From Candidatus Woesearchaeota archaeon (GTDB taxonomy: Archaea > Nanobdellota > Nanobdellia > Woesearchaeales > GW2011-AR9), in assembly GCA_945861715.1 (NCBI GenBank), contig CAMAVK010000001.1, positions 394,908 to 458,907 of the forward strand: 64,000 nt of DNA, given 5' to 3'. Numbering within the stretch: position 1 is the first letter of the stretch; every line of letters starts with the position of its first letter. A program made the translations under genes and the position numbers. The notes under the pieces were generated by a model, which was given only the letters and a program-made list of their open reading frames with translations, did no database searches and was not told the origin of the DNA. Shown piece after piece: positions 18,215 through 28,336 of the stretch.

Positions 18215-18383
18215 AAATAGACCCCTTTTTGGATTATCTAACCATAACTGGAATAGAAACCAATCCACACATAGCTTAATAAATATTACTCACCACCAAA
18301 TCGCAGTAACTATTCACTACGACAGACAATTAATCACAAGAAGTAACTACTAACTAAACGAAAAAGATGTAACAAGAAAAAAT

Positions 18384-19193
18384 CTAAAATCGTCCTTTCT
18401 CAATTAACCCGCGCATACGTTTGACAAAGTCTTCTGCTTCCAAATACAACTTCTCATATTCCGGACCACTAATCTCTTTAATCTCGCGATGAGTAATCTT
18501 CTTTGACAATGTATAAAATTTATGCATCGTCTCAACATATTTTTTTTCAAGCAATTTTGGCTTGACATATAATTTATCTAAAATTTCAGCAACGTGTTCC
18601 GGTGTTGGTGGAACCTCTCCGCGTCGCATAATCGCAGCATGTGCTGCGTCAATGACTGCCCAATACAAATCAAGAGCTGCTTGTAATACATGCCACCTAC
18701 TATTCAGCAATGTCTTAGGTGATCTACCATAATATCTCCAGATACTCTCTTCAGATGGTCGAACACGACCTTGCTGTAATAAAATTTGTAACGGTTCAAA
18801 ATATCCTCTATCATGCAGAGCTACACCATCACGTAAAATGTTTACAATAATGGGGTCGCCAGCTCGAATATGTTCCCAAAAAGCAGTAAATGTCATGGAA
18901 GTTACGTGCAGCTTAGGTGTAACCTTCATCATCGTATTTTCAACAATAATACGGTATCCTTCAACGAGCGCATCCGTAATGGCAAAACGGGTATCATCCG
19001 TTAAAACAAGAACATCGATATCACTTTTCGCGGTCGTCTCACGCCGAACCGAAGAGCCAAACACAATAACTCCACTCAAAAAATCTCCTAACTCCTTAAG
19101 CAATAGCTCAGAAAATTGTTCAGCAAGACGAAGATCCTCTGTAGGATACTTAATCTTATTCTCATTCATTCTTCGGCCAATTACAAACTCCAT
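18384..19193 (-). CDS. MNT-type nucleotidyltransferase with C-terminal helical (HEPN-like) domain
   Basis: Residues 46-61 hold the polymerase-beta-type nucleotidyltransferase signature G-S-x-R-x7-D-x-D (FGSSVRRETTAKSDID). The C-terminal 110 residues are helical, with ALDLYWAVIDAAHAAIMRRG like the first helix of HEPN/kanamycin-nucleotidyltransferase helical domains, followed by PPTPEHVAEIL. The canonical R-x4-6-H RNase motif is not formed (eight residues lie between RG and H). It may transfer a nucleotide to a protein, RNA or small molecule. There is no adjacent antitoxin-like partner. Confidence 0.75.
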   Translation of the reverse strand: MEFVIGRRMNENKIKYPTEDLRLAEQFSELLLKELGDFLSGVIVFGSSVRRETTAKSDIDVLVLTDDTRFAITDALVEGYRIIVENTMMKVTPKLHVTSMTFTAFWEHIRAGDPIIVNILRDGVALHDRGYFEPLQILLQQGRVRPSEESIWRYYGRSPKTLLNSRWHVLQAALDLYWAVIDAAHAAIMRRGEVPPTPEHVAEILDKLYVKPKLLEKKYVETMHKFYTLSKKITHREIKEISGPEYEKLYLEAEDFVKRMRGLIEKGRF

Positions 19194-19335
19194 ACCCCTA
19201 TCACCACATAGGCGTTATTAAGGTTTATGAACCATTATAGAGTAGTGTTTGGAAACATCTATCCAATCCCATATTAGTTTTTATACCATCCCCCACCTAA
19301 AATCTCAAATTAATCTGATTATTGAGGTAATTAAA

Positions 19336-19680
19336 ATGACTGATATTCATGAACAAATCGCAGCAATGCATGACACTGGTCTTGACATAGGCACTCTCAT
19401 AGAGATAACTTTGAAGCAAGGAGTAGTATGGAACAATGGCCATACCGACGCACCAACCATCGACCCTTGCGGATATGAAGCTCCAAAAAATAACCTTACC
19501 CCCCCAATTCCCGGTGCTACCACTGTGGGATATATTAGCGGGTTAACACATTTACGCGTAACTCTCGCACCAACCCTGGGTAAAACAAACCGGGCGGGAC
19601 ACTTCGAGCTTGTTCCTGACTTTCAACCAGGTCACTGCTACGTGCATGGCGATGCAATTTACTCCGTTCGTAAGTGCTAA
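19336..19680 (+). CDS. hypothetical protein
   Basis: From the ATG at 19336, with GAGGT 8 bases upstream, the protein is 114 residues; the track start at 19249 is rejected on that basis. It has MHDTGLDIGTLIEITLKQGV at the start, a proline-rich centre, and LTHLRVTLAPTL with two late cysteines. The strand pattern might be a small beta-barrel, but the family is unknown. Confidence 0.55.
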   Translation: MTDIHEQIAAMHDTGLDIGTLIEITLKQGVVWNNGHTDAPTIDPCGYEAPKNNLTPPIPGATTVGYISGLTHLRVTLAPTLGKTNRAGHFELVPDFQPGHCYVHGDAIYSVRKC

Positions 19681-19792
19681 AGGAAATCCAACATTTATTT
19701 TTTCTATTTCTTCCTCTCCCACTTCTCCCCAGTTCTAACCCTATAAACAACCTTTATATACCAATACTCCTACACCATTCTAGGTGAAATCA

Positions 19793-21034
19793 ATGTCCAA
19801 CAAAAAATACTTTCTTCTGTTAATTGCAATCATAATTTTATCATTCTCGGCATTTGCGTATGTAAGTGATTCACCTAGAGCAAGCGTCACACTCGTAAAT
19901 CAAGATCCTGATCCCGTTGAACCTGGACAGGTTGTAACTCTCAAATTCAAAATCGAAAACCAAGGCGCACAAACAAATCAAGATGTTATACTACGCCTTA
20001 TTCCGAGGCAGCCATTTTCCTTGTATGGGGACCAAGCAGAAAAAAATGTAGGCAAACTTGCCGCGGGTTCAGTAAACAATGAAGCAATTTACGTTGAATA
20101 CAAGCTAAAAATTGATGAAAACGCAGTCGAAGAAGAAACCGAAATAGAAGTTGAGCTACAAATCGGTGAAGGAAAAATTCTCTACACCAATGGCGAATTT
20201 AAAGTTGACATTCAAACTCACGATGCCTCTTTAGACATCAAATCAATTGCTCTTGACCCAAATCCAATCCCACCCGGTCAAACTGGTCGAGTTACATTAA
20301 CCGTGAAAAATCTCGCTGACTCACTATTAAAAGACATCAAAATTAAACTAGACTTAAGCAGTGCAACTCTTCCATTGGCACCATACCAAAGTTCATCGGA
20401 GCGCATAATCCCACAACTCCAAACTGGAGTACAAGACACTCTCACCTTTGATATTATCGCAACGCCTGAAGCCGTTCCTGGCTTATACAAAATACCTCTT
20501 AACATAACTTTCTCCGATGAGCAGGGAAGCAAAACCACGATTAATGATATTCTTGCAGTACAAATAGGGGACATCCCAAATCTCAAAGTATTTCTTAAAA
20601 AATCATCAGCGCCTCAAGCCCAAAGTCGTTCAACTATCACAGCAGCGTTCGCTAACGCCGGACCAACAGACATAAAATTCCTTGAGTTCACACTTCAAGA
20701 TGATCCGAGCTACAAACTACTCTCCTCTTCAAACTATTTTTACATTGGCGACGTCGATAGTGATGACACAGAAAGTGTTGACCTTGACATATTCATCAAC
20801 TCAAATCAACCAACCCTAAAAATCCCAATAAAAGTCAATTTTATTGATGCTAACAACAAACCCTATGAAATATACTCCTCACTTGAACTCAACCTCCTCT
20901 CTTCAGATGAGATGGTAACATATGGCATAACACCCAAAAGTTCAAGCATGCTTATTATAATTCTCATAATCTTAGTCATAGCTGGGTTTATAGCATACAA
21001 AAAGTGGTACAAAAAAAGGAAACCAAAAACATAG
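19793..21034 (+). CDS. secreted CARDB/COG1361-like protein, membrane-anchored
   Basis: From the ATG at 19793 (AGGTGA five bases upstream) the protein is 413 residues. A signal peptide (residues 4-24) precedes three repeated Ig-like beta domains of the CARDB/COG1361 type, each with a P-G-Q/P-x-x-x-V-x-L/F pattern (VEPGQVVTLKFKIENQG; IPPGQTGRVTLTVKNLADS). A C-terminal membrane helix (about 385-403) and a lysine-rich tail fix it to the membrane. It is followed 64 bases later by a MacB-type permease, so it is probably the extracytoplasmic part of that exporter, as seen in many archaeal COG1361-MacB clusters. Confidence 0.75.
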   Translation: MSNKKYFLLLIAIIILSFSAFAYVSDSPRASVTLVNQDPDPVEPGQVVTLKFKIENQGAQTNQDVILRLIPRQPFSLYGDQAEKNVGKLAAGSVNNEAIYVEYKLKIDENAVEEETEIEVELQIGEGKILYTNGEFKVDIQTHDASLDIKSIALDPNPIPPGQTGRVTLTVKNLADSLLKDIKIKLDLSSATLPLAPYQSSSERIIPQLQTGVQDTLTFDIIATPEAVPGLYKIPLNITFSDEQGSKTTINDILAVQIGDIPNLKVFLKKSSAPQAQSRSTITAAFANAGPTDIKFLEFTLQDDPSYKLLSSSNYFYIGDVDSDDTESVDLDIFINSNQPTLKIPIKVNFIDANNKPYEIYSSLELNLLSSDEMVTYGITPKSSSMLIIILIILVIAGFIAYKKWYKKRKPKT

Positions 21035-21097
21035 GAACAAAAAACATAATTTCCTTACCAGCATGAAAACCAAACCAAAGAGTAGGAATACATCACA

Positions 21098-22312
21098 ATG
21101 AAACGTGAATATTTCATCCTCGCGGTGCATAACCTAAAAGCACGACCCACAAGGTCAATTCTCACCATCTTGGGCGTCTTCATTGGGATCGCAGCCGTTG
21201 TTGCCTTAGTATCTCTGAGTGAAGGATTAAAAAACTCAGTAGCCGATCAATTCTCTAAATTAGGTTCTGATAAAATCACTGTGCAAGCAGCAGGGGGTGG
21301 ATTCGGACCACCCGGAACCGCCGTACCTACTCCAATCACATTAAAAGACAAAAAAGCTTTAGAGGGGGTTTCAGATATTGATCTTGTAGTTGGTAGATTA
21401 ATTCGAACAGCGAAAATTGAGTATCACGATGAAACAAGATTTACCTACGCAGTTTCTATGCCTGACGCATTAAAAGAGCGAGAAGTAATCATCGAAATGA
21501 ACGACTATCAAATGTATCAAGGACGTTTTTTTGAACAATCATCTGCCAAGGAAATAATAATAGGATACAATCTCCAAAAAGATTTTTTCCCTGATAACCT
21601 ATACCTAAGATCAAAAGTCCTTATCCAAGGTCAAGAATTCACCATTGTAGGAATTCTCAAAGATTCCGGAAATCCTCAACGTGATAATACTATCATCATG
21701 CCTGAAAAATCCATGCGAGATACTCTCCTCATCCCCGAAGCATACGATATTGTTGTAGCAAGCGTTCAAAAAGGAGTCAGCATATCACAAGTGAGTGAAG
21801 CAGCAGCAAAGCAATTGCGAAAATCAAGAAACGTAGACATAGGTAAAGAAGATTTTACCATTCAAACACCTGAACAACTTCTTGGCACCCTTAATACCAT
21901 TCTCTCTATTATTCAAGGTGTGCTCGTAGGTATTGCTGCCATCTCTCTTCTCATTGGTGGAATTGGCATCATGAATACTATGTACACCGCAGTAGTTGAG
22001 AGAACAAAAGAAATTGGCATCCTCAAATCAATTGGTGCAACACCACAAACCATCATGACTATTTTTCTCATCGAATCCGGCCTGCTAGGTTTAATTGGTG
22101 GAATAATCGGAGTTATCTTAGGAGTCGCAATAGCAAAACTAGTCGAATTCCTTGCGTACCAAGCGTATGGCACATCTTTAATTCAAGCAACAATAAGTCC
22201 CACTGTAATAATTTTTTCCCTAGTCTTCGCATTCATCGTTGGAGCCGCATCCGGCGCATTCCCAGCAAAGCAAGCAGCCAAAATGAACCCTGTAGACGCA
22301 TTGAGAAGATAA
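21098..22312 (+). CDS. ABC transporter permease, MacB/FtsX type (first)
   Basis: The 404-residue protein has the MacB plan: helix 1 near residues 20-40 (RSILTILGVFIGIAAVVALVSLSEGL), a large extracytoplasmic domain (about 45-260), and three C-terminal helices with the FtsX-domain signature GIGIMNTMYTAVVERTKEIGILKSIGAT. It ends in the typical FPAKQAAKMNPVDALR. It exports or mechanotransmits rather than imports. The homologous permease at 25003 and the ATPase at 26339 are the likely partners. Confidence 0.92.
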   Translation: MKREYFILAVHNLKARPTRSILTILGVFIGIAAVVALVSLSEGLKNSVADQFSKLGSDKITVQAAGGGFGPPGTAVPTPITLKDKKALEGVSDIDLVVGRLIRTAKIEYHDETRFTYAVSMPDALKEREVIIEMNDYQMYQGRFFEQSSAKEIIIGYNLQKDFFPDNLYLRSKVLIQGQEFTIVGILKDSGNPQRDNTIIMPEKSMRDTLLIPEAYDIVVASVQKGVSISQVSEAAAKQLRKSRNVDIGKEDFTIQTPEQLLGTLNTILSIIQGVLVGIAAISLLIGGIGIMNTMYTAVVERTKEIGILKSIGATPQTIMTIFLIESGLLGLIGGIIGVILGVAIAKLVEFLAYQAYGTSLIQATISPTVIIFSLVFAFIVGAASGAFPAKQAAKMNPVDALRR

Positions 22313-22394
22313 AACCCAATTAATAGATTCACATACCAATTCAAAATAGAAACGACCTGAACTCAATCTAGCTCAACATCCTTTATTCATCATC

Positions 22395-23405
22395 TCACTT
22401 CGCAAGAGAAATTTTAGGCACCATTGCTACTTTATCATATCCTGTATCCAAAGATCCTGTTGGGTGCGTGATCATATTAACAAAAAATATTCCTCCGGGG
22501 TTATTGGTCGAAACAAATTCCATATCCACAAAAATATCATTAGCGTATTGTGGAACTGCAACAAGCCCTTTATCCGTATACCCCAGTGAGTTTCGTAGCA
22601 TTGTTGCAGTATGGCATACACAAAAAGGCACGCTCATCCCCGTAACGACATGACGAACACTCTTCAAACTACATCCAAATTTAGATCGCATTTTCAACTC
22701 TAAAAAAGCAATATCTTCAACTGTTGGAAAAGCGTTTTCAGAGATATGCACTCTGTCTTTTCGTTGAAGTAATGTTAATAAATCTTGTATTTGCTTTGGT
22801 CCTGCAATATCATCTTGGCCCTTCACAATATGGAGGTACATATACTCCTTTCTGGAAACAACGTTGAGTAATCCGTACAATTTGTTTATAGTATTAATCA
22901 CCGCAGCCGATGTGACTTTGTCACCATAAAAATTCAAATGCTCACCCGAATAAGATGTACCTAATTTGAAATCAGACGGGTGAAACGCGGTTGGATGAAC
23001 AAACCATACTAATGTAGGGTATTTTTGTTCAGAAATGGTATGTATCATATCCATTCGATATTTTTGTGCAATCAATATAGCTTCTCCTATCTCTTGAAGT
23101 AGAACCGCCGCAAGTGTAGTGTCCTCGTGCTCTTTTCCCCGCTGTATTTTAGAAATAAGTGCCTCAATCACAGTTATTTTTTCAACTAATGTAGGGGCGG
23201 TTTCATTTTGAAGGTGTTTTTTGTAAATTTTTCGAGAAGCATCCTTCATCATCTGTTGCAGTAATGATTTTTGTTTATTTTTTACAATAATTTTCCTATC
23301 CGTTGATTCAAACGACTGCACCAATTGTATCGCGTGAGATTTTTCTAACAATAAATGAGTAATAACATCATCCCACTCTGCAATATTCATGTATTCAAAC
23401 AGCAC
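22395..23405 (-). CDS. hypothetical protein
   Basis: A 336-residue soluble protein transcribed against the surrounding exporter genes. The N-terminal 110 residues are helical and lysine-rich; the C-terminal part holds VWFVHPTAFHPSDFKLG near residue 133 and a cysteine-containing CVCHTATMLRNSLGYTDKGLVAV. No known family is recognised. It sits between the first permease and the gene at 23491, with a divergent promoter region before the latter. Confidence 0.55.
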   Translation of the reverse strand: MLFEYMNIAEWDDVITHLLLEKSHAIQLVQSFESTDRKIIVKNKQKSLLQQMMKDASRKIYKKHLQNETAPTLVEKITVIEALISKIQRGKEHEDTTLAAVLLQEIGEAILIAQKYRMDMIHTISEQKYPTLVWFVHPTAFHPSDFKLGTSYSGEHLNFYGDKVTSAAVINTINKLYGLLNVVSRKEYMYLHIVKGQDDIAGPKQIQDLLTLLQRKDRVHISENAFPTVEDIAFLELKMRSKFGCSLKSVRHVVTGMSVPFCVCHTATMLRNSLGYTDKGLVAVPQYANDIFVDMEFVSTNNPGGIFFVNMITHPTGSLDTGYDKVAMVPKISLAK

Positions 23406-23490
23406 AAGTCTCTATTTAATTGTTTCCTCACTCCAATGGCTTCTAACAACCACCAAAAAGGTATATTAACCAAAGCATTATACATTCATC

Positions 23491-24888
23491 ATGGAAAAAA
23501 TTCCGGAAGCATTTTTAGAGCATGATCAACTCCTCCTAGAGTACGATCGCTTGCAAAGTGTTCTGGATTTAGTAAACTCAAGAGTTTCATTGGGTTCAAA
23601 TGCAACCCCTTCTTTTAACAGAGATATTCGATCGAATATAAACAAGCAACTTCGAGGCGGATTAATTCATACTGGTATTTGGAAAATCGAAAAAAAACAC
23701 CAAGAATATGTACAGAAATTAATTCAGAAAATTAATTCATTACATGATGATCAATCAAGTCAAATCCAATTAATTTCGCAGGGTCAAACTATTACATTAA
23801 GTAAGCTAGAGGACGAGATTAATACCTATGCAAAGGAAATTCTAAAACATACCGCCCAAACCGGGAGCATAGGAAAATATTTAGCAGATAAAGAAGTCGA
23901 TTGGCAAGAGCTCAAAGATACCATTGAACATGTACTCAAAAACATCCGCTCGCTTATCGCCCTGCTAGAAAATATTGGGTATATTCGTCCATCGCTCCCT
24001 ATTATCAAAATCAAGTCTACCCAAAAGCAATATTGGCATGCCGGAATTACCGGACGTCATGGTGAAGTAATAGACTCTATTCAAAAACAGGGTCTGCTCC
24101 CAAAAGATCAACTCACGGCAAAAACTGGAAATATCTGGACGCAATCAACAGGTGAAGCGTATGTTACAACTGATCCTAAAGCAGCTCTACGCTATCTCAT
24201 TATGGGTTGGAAAAGTTATGATCACACTCGTGGAGGCTTACCATTCGTACTATCTATCAAAATCAATGAATTCACAAAACAATACTCCTTTGATAGTGAG
24301 ATGATACGACAAACTCCATCGAGTACGTTCGTATTATGGTACGCACTCATTCAAGGGTGCATCGATATCAATGGCAATCTTCAAGAACTCTATCATATTT
24401 CAACAATTCGCACGGAGCCGTGGATAAACGCGTTAACATATCCTCCCCTGCTTCATGCAGCATCAAACGCCCACAACCTTCTTACATTCTTAACCACCAT
24501 GAGTTTTACGTCCTCCTGCCCACAACCACTTAGCTCATTAGACACATTCTTGAACAATACCCAACTAAGTGAAGTCAAAGAAAAAATAAGCTCTAAAGTT
24601 TGGGAACGCTTCCTCATTAGATTAAACGAAGTCCGTCCAGGAAAATCCCTTTCTCAACTCACAACACAATACACCAAAAATCTTGCTAAAACGGACGGGT
24701 GGGATCCATCATTTATCGATAAAATCTATATCATCACACCAAATGGCGAAAAAGATTGGCGCAAATGGGCATCAATTATCCCAGAAGATCAAATTATAGT
24801 GTGGGAAAAATGGTCAGAGTTGAAATATGATGGAAAAAACAAATATCCTGGGAACGGAAAATTTGTTGCAATAAAAGAAACCAAGTAG
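23491..24888 (+). CDS. hypothetical protein with possible ADP-ribosyltransferase-like fold
   Basis: The 465-residue protein has a helical N-terminal region (1-170) and then QYWHAGITGRHGEVIDSIQKQGLLP. This resembles the His-strand opening of ART-like folds (y-H-x-T...I...G-L-P). It is followed by EAYVTTDPKAALRYL, like the second conserved ART strand and helix, and LPFVLSIKIN, like the next strand. The glutamate of the H-Y-E triad is not identified. A C-terminal domain ends KIYIITPNGEKDW. The call is a fold suggestion only. It lies inside the exporter cluster with its own promoter spacing. Confidence 0.4.
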   Translation: MEKIPEAFLEHDQLLLEYDRLQSVLDLVNSRVSLGSNATPSFNRDIRSNINKQLRGGLIHTGIWKIEKKHQEYVQKLIQKINSLHDDQSSQIQLISQGQTITLSKLEDEINTYAKEILKHTAQTGSIGKYLADKEVDWQELKDTIEHVLKNIRSLIALLENIGYIRPSLPIIKIKSTQKQYWHAGITGRHGEVIDSIQKQGLLPKDQLTAKTGNIWTQSTGEAYVTTDPKAALRYLIMGWKSYDHTRGGLPFVLSIKINEFTKQYSFDSEMIRQTPSSTFVLWYALIQGCIDINGNLQELYHISTIRTEPWINALTYPPLLHAASNAHNLLTFLTTMSFTSSCPQPLSSLDTFLNNTQLSEVKEKISSKVWERFLIRLNEVRPGKSLSQLTTQYTKNLAKTDGWDPSFIDKIYIITPNGEKDWRKWASIIPEDQIIVWEKWSELKYDGKNKYPGNGKFVAIKETK

Positions 24889-25002
24889 TTGATATATTAC
24901 TATCTTCTTTCCTATCACAACATTCTGAGTTTCTCCCGTTTCTCCATCTTTTGTCAAAAATCACAAACCTCATAAACTCCTCTTCCTATCTAAATCCTGA
25001 AG

Positions 25003-26220
25003 ATGTTTAAAGACTACATTACCCTTGCGCTTAACGCTGTACTCAGAAGAAGAAAAAGATCCATTCTCACTCTCTTAGGTATTATTATAGGAATAGCTGC
25101 CGTTGTTTCACTCATCACACTTGGCCAAGGCCTCAAAAATTCCATCTCCGGTCAATTTAACGCCTTGGGCTCCGACAAATTAATCATCAGTGCTAAAGGA
25201 GATTCATTCTCCATTGGGCTCTCAACTGATGCCGTAAAAATTACCTCAGATGACCTACATATAATTCAAGAAACGCAAGGGGTCTCACATGCAGCCGGGT
25301 GGATTTACCAATCCGGAAAAATAGAATTCAACGGTAATGTTCGATACTATTCAGTCAGCGGCTATCCTCTAAACAAAGAAGAAACAACACTTTTATGGCA
25401 AGCAAGCAATTACAAATTACTCACAGGACGTCTCCTTGAAGAAGGCGACACCTATAAAGCCATGCTAGGCTATTCATATACCAACCCCGAAATATTCGGA
25501 AAAGCTCTTGAACTTGGAAGTAAAATAAATATTCAGGGCCAAGACTTTAAAGTAGTCGGGTTTTGGGACAAAACAGGTTCCCCCCAAGACGACCAAGGTA
25601 TAATTATTCCCTATCAAACCTACGAAGAACTCTTCAATAAGCATGATCAATTAGGAATCATAATAGCTCAAGTTCAAAGCGGAGAAAACATCGATACTGT
25701 AGCCGAGCGAATGACCAAAGAGTTGAGAAAGGAAAGAAAAGTAAGCGAAGGTAAAGAAGATTTTTCAATCCAAACTCCCAAACAACTCGGTGCAGCTTTT
25801 GGAACAGTTATAGACATGGTTCAAGTTGTCCTCATTGGAATTGCTGCAATTTCTCTAGCCGTAGGCGGTGTGGGAATTACCAATACCATGTACACCAATG
25901 TATTAGAACGCACACGAGAAATCGGACTTCTAAAAGCCGTAGGAGCAAAACGCAAAGACATCATCATTATCTTCGTTCTCGAAGCAGGACTCTATGGTCT
26001 TGTTGGCGGGCTCATCGGACTCCTCCTAGGAACATCATTTGCTCTTATTGTCGAAGCAGCATTCCATGCCGCAGTAGGACCATTACTTGACATCCAAATA
26101 GATCCATATCTTCTTTTTGGCGCCCTTGCATTCACATTCATCCTTGGTTGCATTGCAGGAATTACCCCCGCAAGACAAGCTTCAAAACTAAGCCCTGTAG
26201 AAGCCCTAAGATATGATTAA
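25003..26220 (+). CDS. ABC transporter permease, MacB/FtsX type (second)
   Basis: A 405-residue paralogue of the permease at 21098, with the same order: helix 1 SILTLLGIIIGIAAVVSLITLGQGL, a large outer domain, and GVGITNTMYTNVLERTREIGLLKAVGAK then TPARQASKLSPVEALRYD. Both share the YKLLTGRLLEEGD/YQMYQGRFFEQS type segment. Two permeases with one ATPase fit a heterodimeric MacB-like complex. The ATPase gene starts 118 bases downstream. Confidence 0.92.
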   Translation: MFKDYITLALNAVLRRRKRSILTLLGIIIGIAAVVSLITLGQGLKNSISGQFNALGSDKLIISAKGDSFSIGLSTDAVKITSDDLHIIQETQGVSHAAGWIYQSGKIEFNGNVRYYSVSGYPLNKEETTLLWQASNYKLLTGRLLEEGDTYKAMLGYSYTNPEIFGKALELGSKINIQGQDFKVVGFWDKTGSPQDDQGIIIPYQTYEELFNKHDQLGIIIAQVQSGENIDTVAERMTKELRKERKVSEGKEDFSIQTPKQLGAAFGTVIDMVQVVLIGIAAISLAVGGVGITNTMYTNVLERTREIGLLKAVGAKRKDIIIIFVLEAGLYGLVGGLIGLLLGTSFALIVEAAFHAAVGPLLDIQIDPYLLFGALAFTFILGCIAGITPARQASKLSPVEALRYD

Positions 26221-26338
26221 ATAGTCATTCATACATTACCCAATCAACCCATTAAACATCCCTCAAACAACAATCAACATCATCAAAGTCGCAATCAATA
26301 TCATAATCCAAAATACCGGTTTAATTTAAAATAATCAC

Positions 26339-27055
26339 ATGACACAAGCAAAACCACATCCATCAACGCACGCACCAAAAATCATGGAACTCCAAGATGT
26401 ATGGAAAACATACCATCTAGGTGACGCAGATCTTAATGTATTGCAAGGAATTAATTTACATATTAAAAAAGGCGAATTCGTTGCAATTATCGGCCCATCT
26501 GGCTCTGGCAAATCAACGCTTATGAACATGGTTGGTTTACTTGACACTCCTTCCAGAGGCCAAATTATTATTGAAAACACTAACATAGCAAAACTCAAAG
26601 AAGATGAACTATCCAAATTACGCGGAAAAAAAATCGGATTCATCTTCCAACAGTTCAATCTTATCCCAACACTTACTGCACTTGAAAACGTCATGCTCCC
26701 AACTATTTTTCAAAATATGCCTAAAGATGAAAGACTAAAAATCGCAACATCCCTACTTACCAGGGTAGGACTTCAAGACCGACTTGATCATAGGCCAGGT
26801 CAACTATCAGGCGGTCAACAACAGCGTGTTGCCATAGCCAGATCCTTAGCGAACAACCCAGAAATAATTCTTGCCGACGAACCAACTGGAAACCTCGATT
26901 CAACATCCGGCGTAGCTGTCATGGAAATGATACAAGAATTACACAAAGAAGGAAAAACTATCGTACTTATCACTCACGACCCACGCCTTGTCAAATTCGC
27001 AACGCGAGTCATACACATCCAAGACGGCAAAGTTGAAAAAGAAACAGTGAACTAA
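26339..27055 (+). CDS. ABC transporter ATP-binding protein (MacB/LolD type)
   Basis: The 238-residue ATPase has Walker A GPSGSGKST at residues 52-60, the Q-loop in FIFQQFNLIP, the signature LSGGQ at 156-160, Walker B IILADE at 176-181 followed by PTGNLDS (D-loop), and the switch His in LITHD. The LolD/MacB subfamily hallmark LADEPTGNLD and the FQxFNLxPTLTALENVMLP region are present. It energises the two permeases encoded upstream. A run of T residues follows the stop, closing the unit. Confidence 0.95.
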   Translation: MTQAKPHPSTHAPKIMELQDVWKTYHLGDADLNVLQGINLHIKKGEFVAIIGPSGSGKSTLMNMVGLLDTPSRGQIIIENTNIAKLKEDELSKLRGKKIGFIFQQFNLIPTLTALENVMLPTIFQNMPKDERLKIATSLLTRVGLQDRLDHRPGQLSGGQQQRVAIARSLANNPEIILADEPTGNLDSTSGVAVMEMIQELHKEGKTIVLITHDPRLVKFATRVIHIQDGKVEKETVN

Positions 27056-27057
27056 TC

Positions 27058-27066
27058 TTTTTTTTT
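27058..27066 (+). terminator. oligo-T terminator of the exporter cluster
   Basis: A nine-base thymine run directly after the ATPase stop codon fits archaeal intrinsic termination. Confidence 0.5.
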
Positions 27067-27148
27067 CACACTAATTCAGATATATCTCTTATATTTTAAT
27101 CGGACCATATCAAAACATTTATCAAACCCATTTCCCTGTACTCAAACC

Positions 27149-28312
27149 ATGGTAAGTAAAAAAGACGTGATGGCCACAAGGGTTCTAACTAAAAAAATAA
27201 AAGAGCTAGAAACCAGAAACGACACTGCGTTAACAAAAGAAATCAAAGAAACAGAACGTATTGCAAAACTTCTCGAATACACCGTTGAGCATCTCAATCC
27301 CAGTGCTTTGATAGCGGTACATCAAACAAATTATTTTCCCCAAAAAGGCATCATTCTTCCCAACGGTCATGGCCTATTATCCCTGTATCAAAATACCAGT
27401 GCAAGAAACATAATTAATGACTTACAATTAAAATACCCTCGCATGACTGTTCATTTCACTTTAAATTATCCAGTTGAGGGGGTGTCATCAAAAGGGAGCT
27501 GGATTACGTGGGATGCCAAATACGCTGTTCTCGTACCCGTAAAAGATATTATTACCCGTGTTGTGTGTCTAAACCCCGTTGATACCTGGGTCATAGGAAA
27601 AATAGCTCTTCCAAAATCTGCTGAAATCATCATTCGTGAAGACGAATACAACGTAAATCCAAAAAGTTGGATTACTCTTGCAGGAAAAGCAAAAATCATA
27701 ACCTTCCCCCAAAACAAAAAGCTCGCTGATTTTATCAAGTATAGAATCGTTGAAAAAGGATACACAACCACCATTGCAGGCGACCATGGATGGTACGAAT
27801 CTGATGATCTCCTCTACATCAGCAGGTTCATCAACAAATCAACATTTCTTACCTACACTGAAAAAGACCATCTCATTGCGATTGCAGCTAACAAAGGCTA
27901 TCAAAACTGGAATCAAGTATTCTGGGCTATGGCAGCAAAATTCCAAAAAGAAACACTTCCACATTTTCACACCTTATGGAATCAGATAGAAGTTTTAACC
28001 GAAGATGTATACGGGGTCATGTTCGATCCAAGTTATAGAGAACGTCAAAAATTATTACCTGAAATAACCGTTCAGTTGCAGGAATTAGTTAATCAACTAA
28101 AAAGACACAAAACAAAAGTTGAGTCATTCATCACAGAAAGAAAAGAACTTTCTCCATCAAAAGAAGAATCTGAATCCCTAACAATGCTTATCTTCGAACT
28201 AAACCGTCTTCAAAGTTGGCTTGAAAGTATAATTCAAAAAGTATCTCATGAACTAAATAAAAATACCGCAACCTGGGAACAATTCCTAATACAAGAAAAA
28301 ATAATAGATTAG
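27149..28312 (+). CDS. hypothetical protein
   Basis: A 387-residue soluble protein of unknown function. Residues 1-55 are helical and charged. Residues 50-190 are a beta-rich region with AVHQTNYFPQKGIILPNGHG, TVHFTLNYPVEG and WDAKYAVLVPVKDI, followed by a mixed domain and a C-terminal coiled coil (VQLQELVNQLKRHKTKVESF). The V-H-x-T opening is shared loosely with the protein at 22395 (VHPT), which may be chance. It has its own upstream TATA-like ATATTTTAATC. Confidence 0.55.
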   Translation: MVSKKDVMATRVLTKKIKELETRNDTALTKEIKETERIAKLLEYTVEHLNPSALIAVHQTNYFPQKGIILPNGHGLLSLYQNTSARNIINDLQLKYPRMTVHFTLNYPVEGVSSKGSWITWDAKYAVLVPVKDIITRVVCLNPVDTWVIGKIALPKSAEIIIREDEYNVNPKSWITLAGKAKIITFPQNKKLADFIKYRIVEKGYTTTIAGDHGWYESDDLLYISRFINKSTFLTYTEKDHLIAIAANKGYQNWNQVFWAMAAKFQKETLPHFHTLWNQIEVLTEDVYGVMFDPSYRERQKLLPEITVQLQELVNQLKRHKTKVESFITERKELSPSKEESESLTMLIFELNRLQSWLESIIQKVSHELNKNTATWEQFLIQEKIID

Positions 28313-28336
28313 ATCAGTCACTCACAAAAAATCCAC

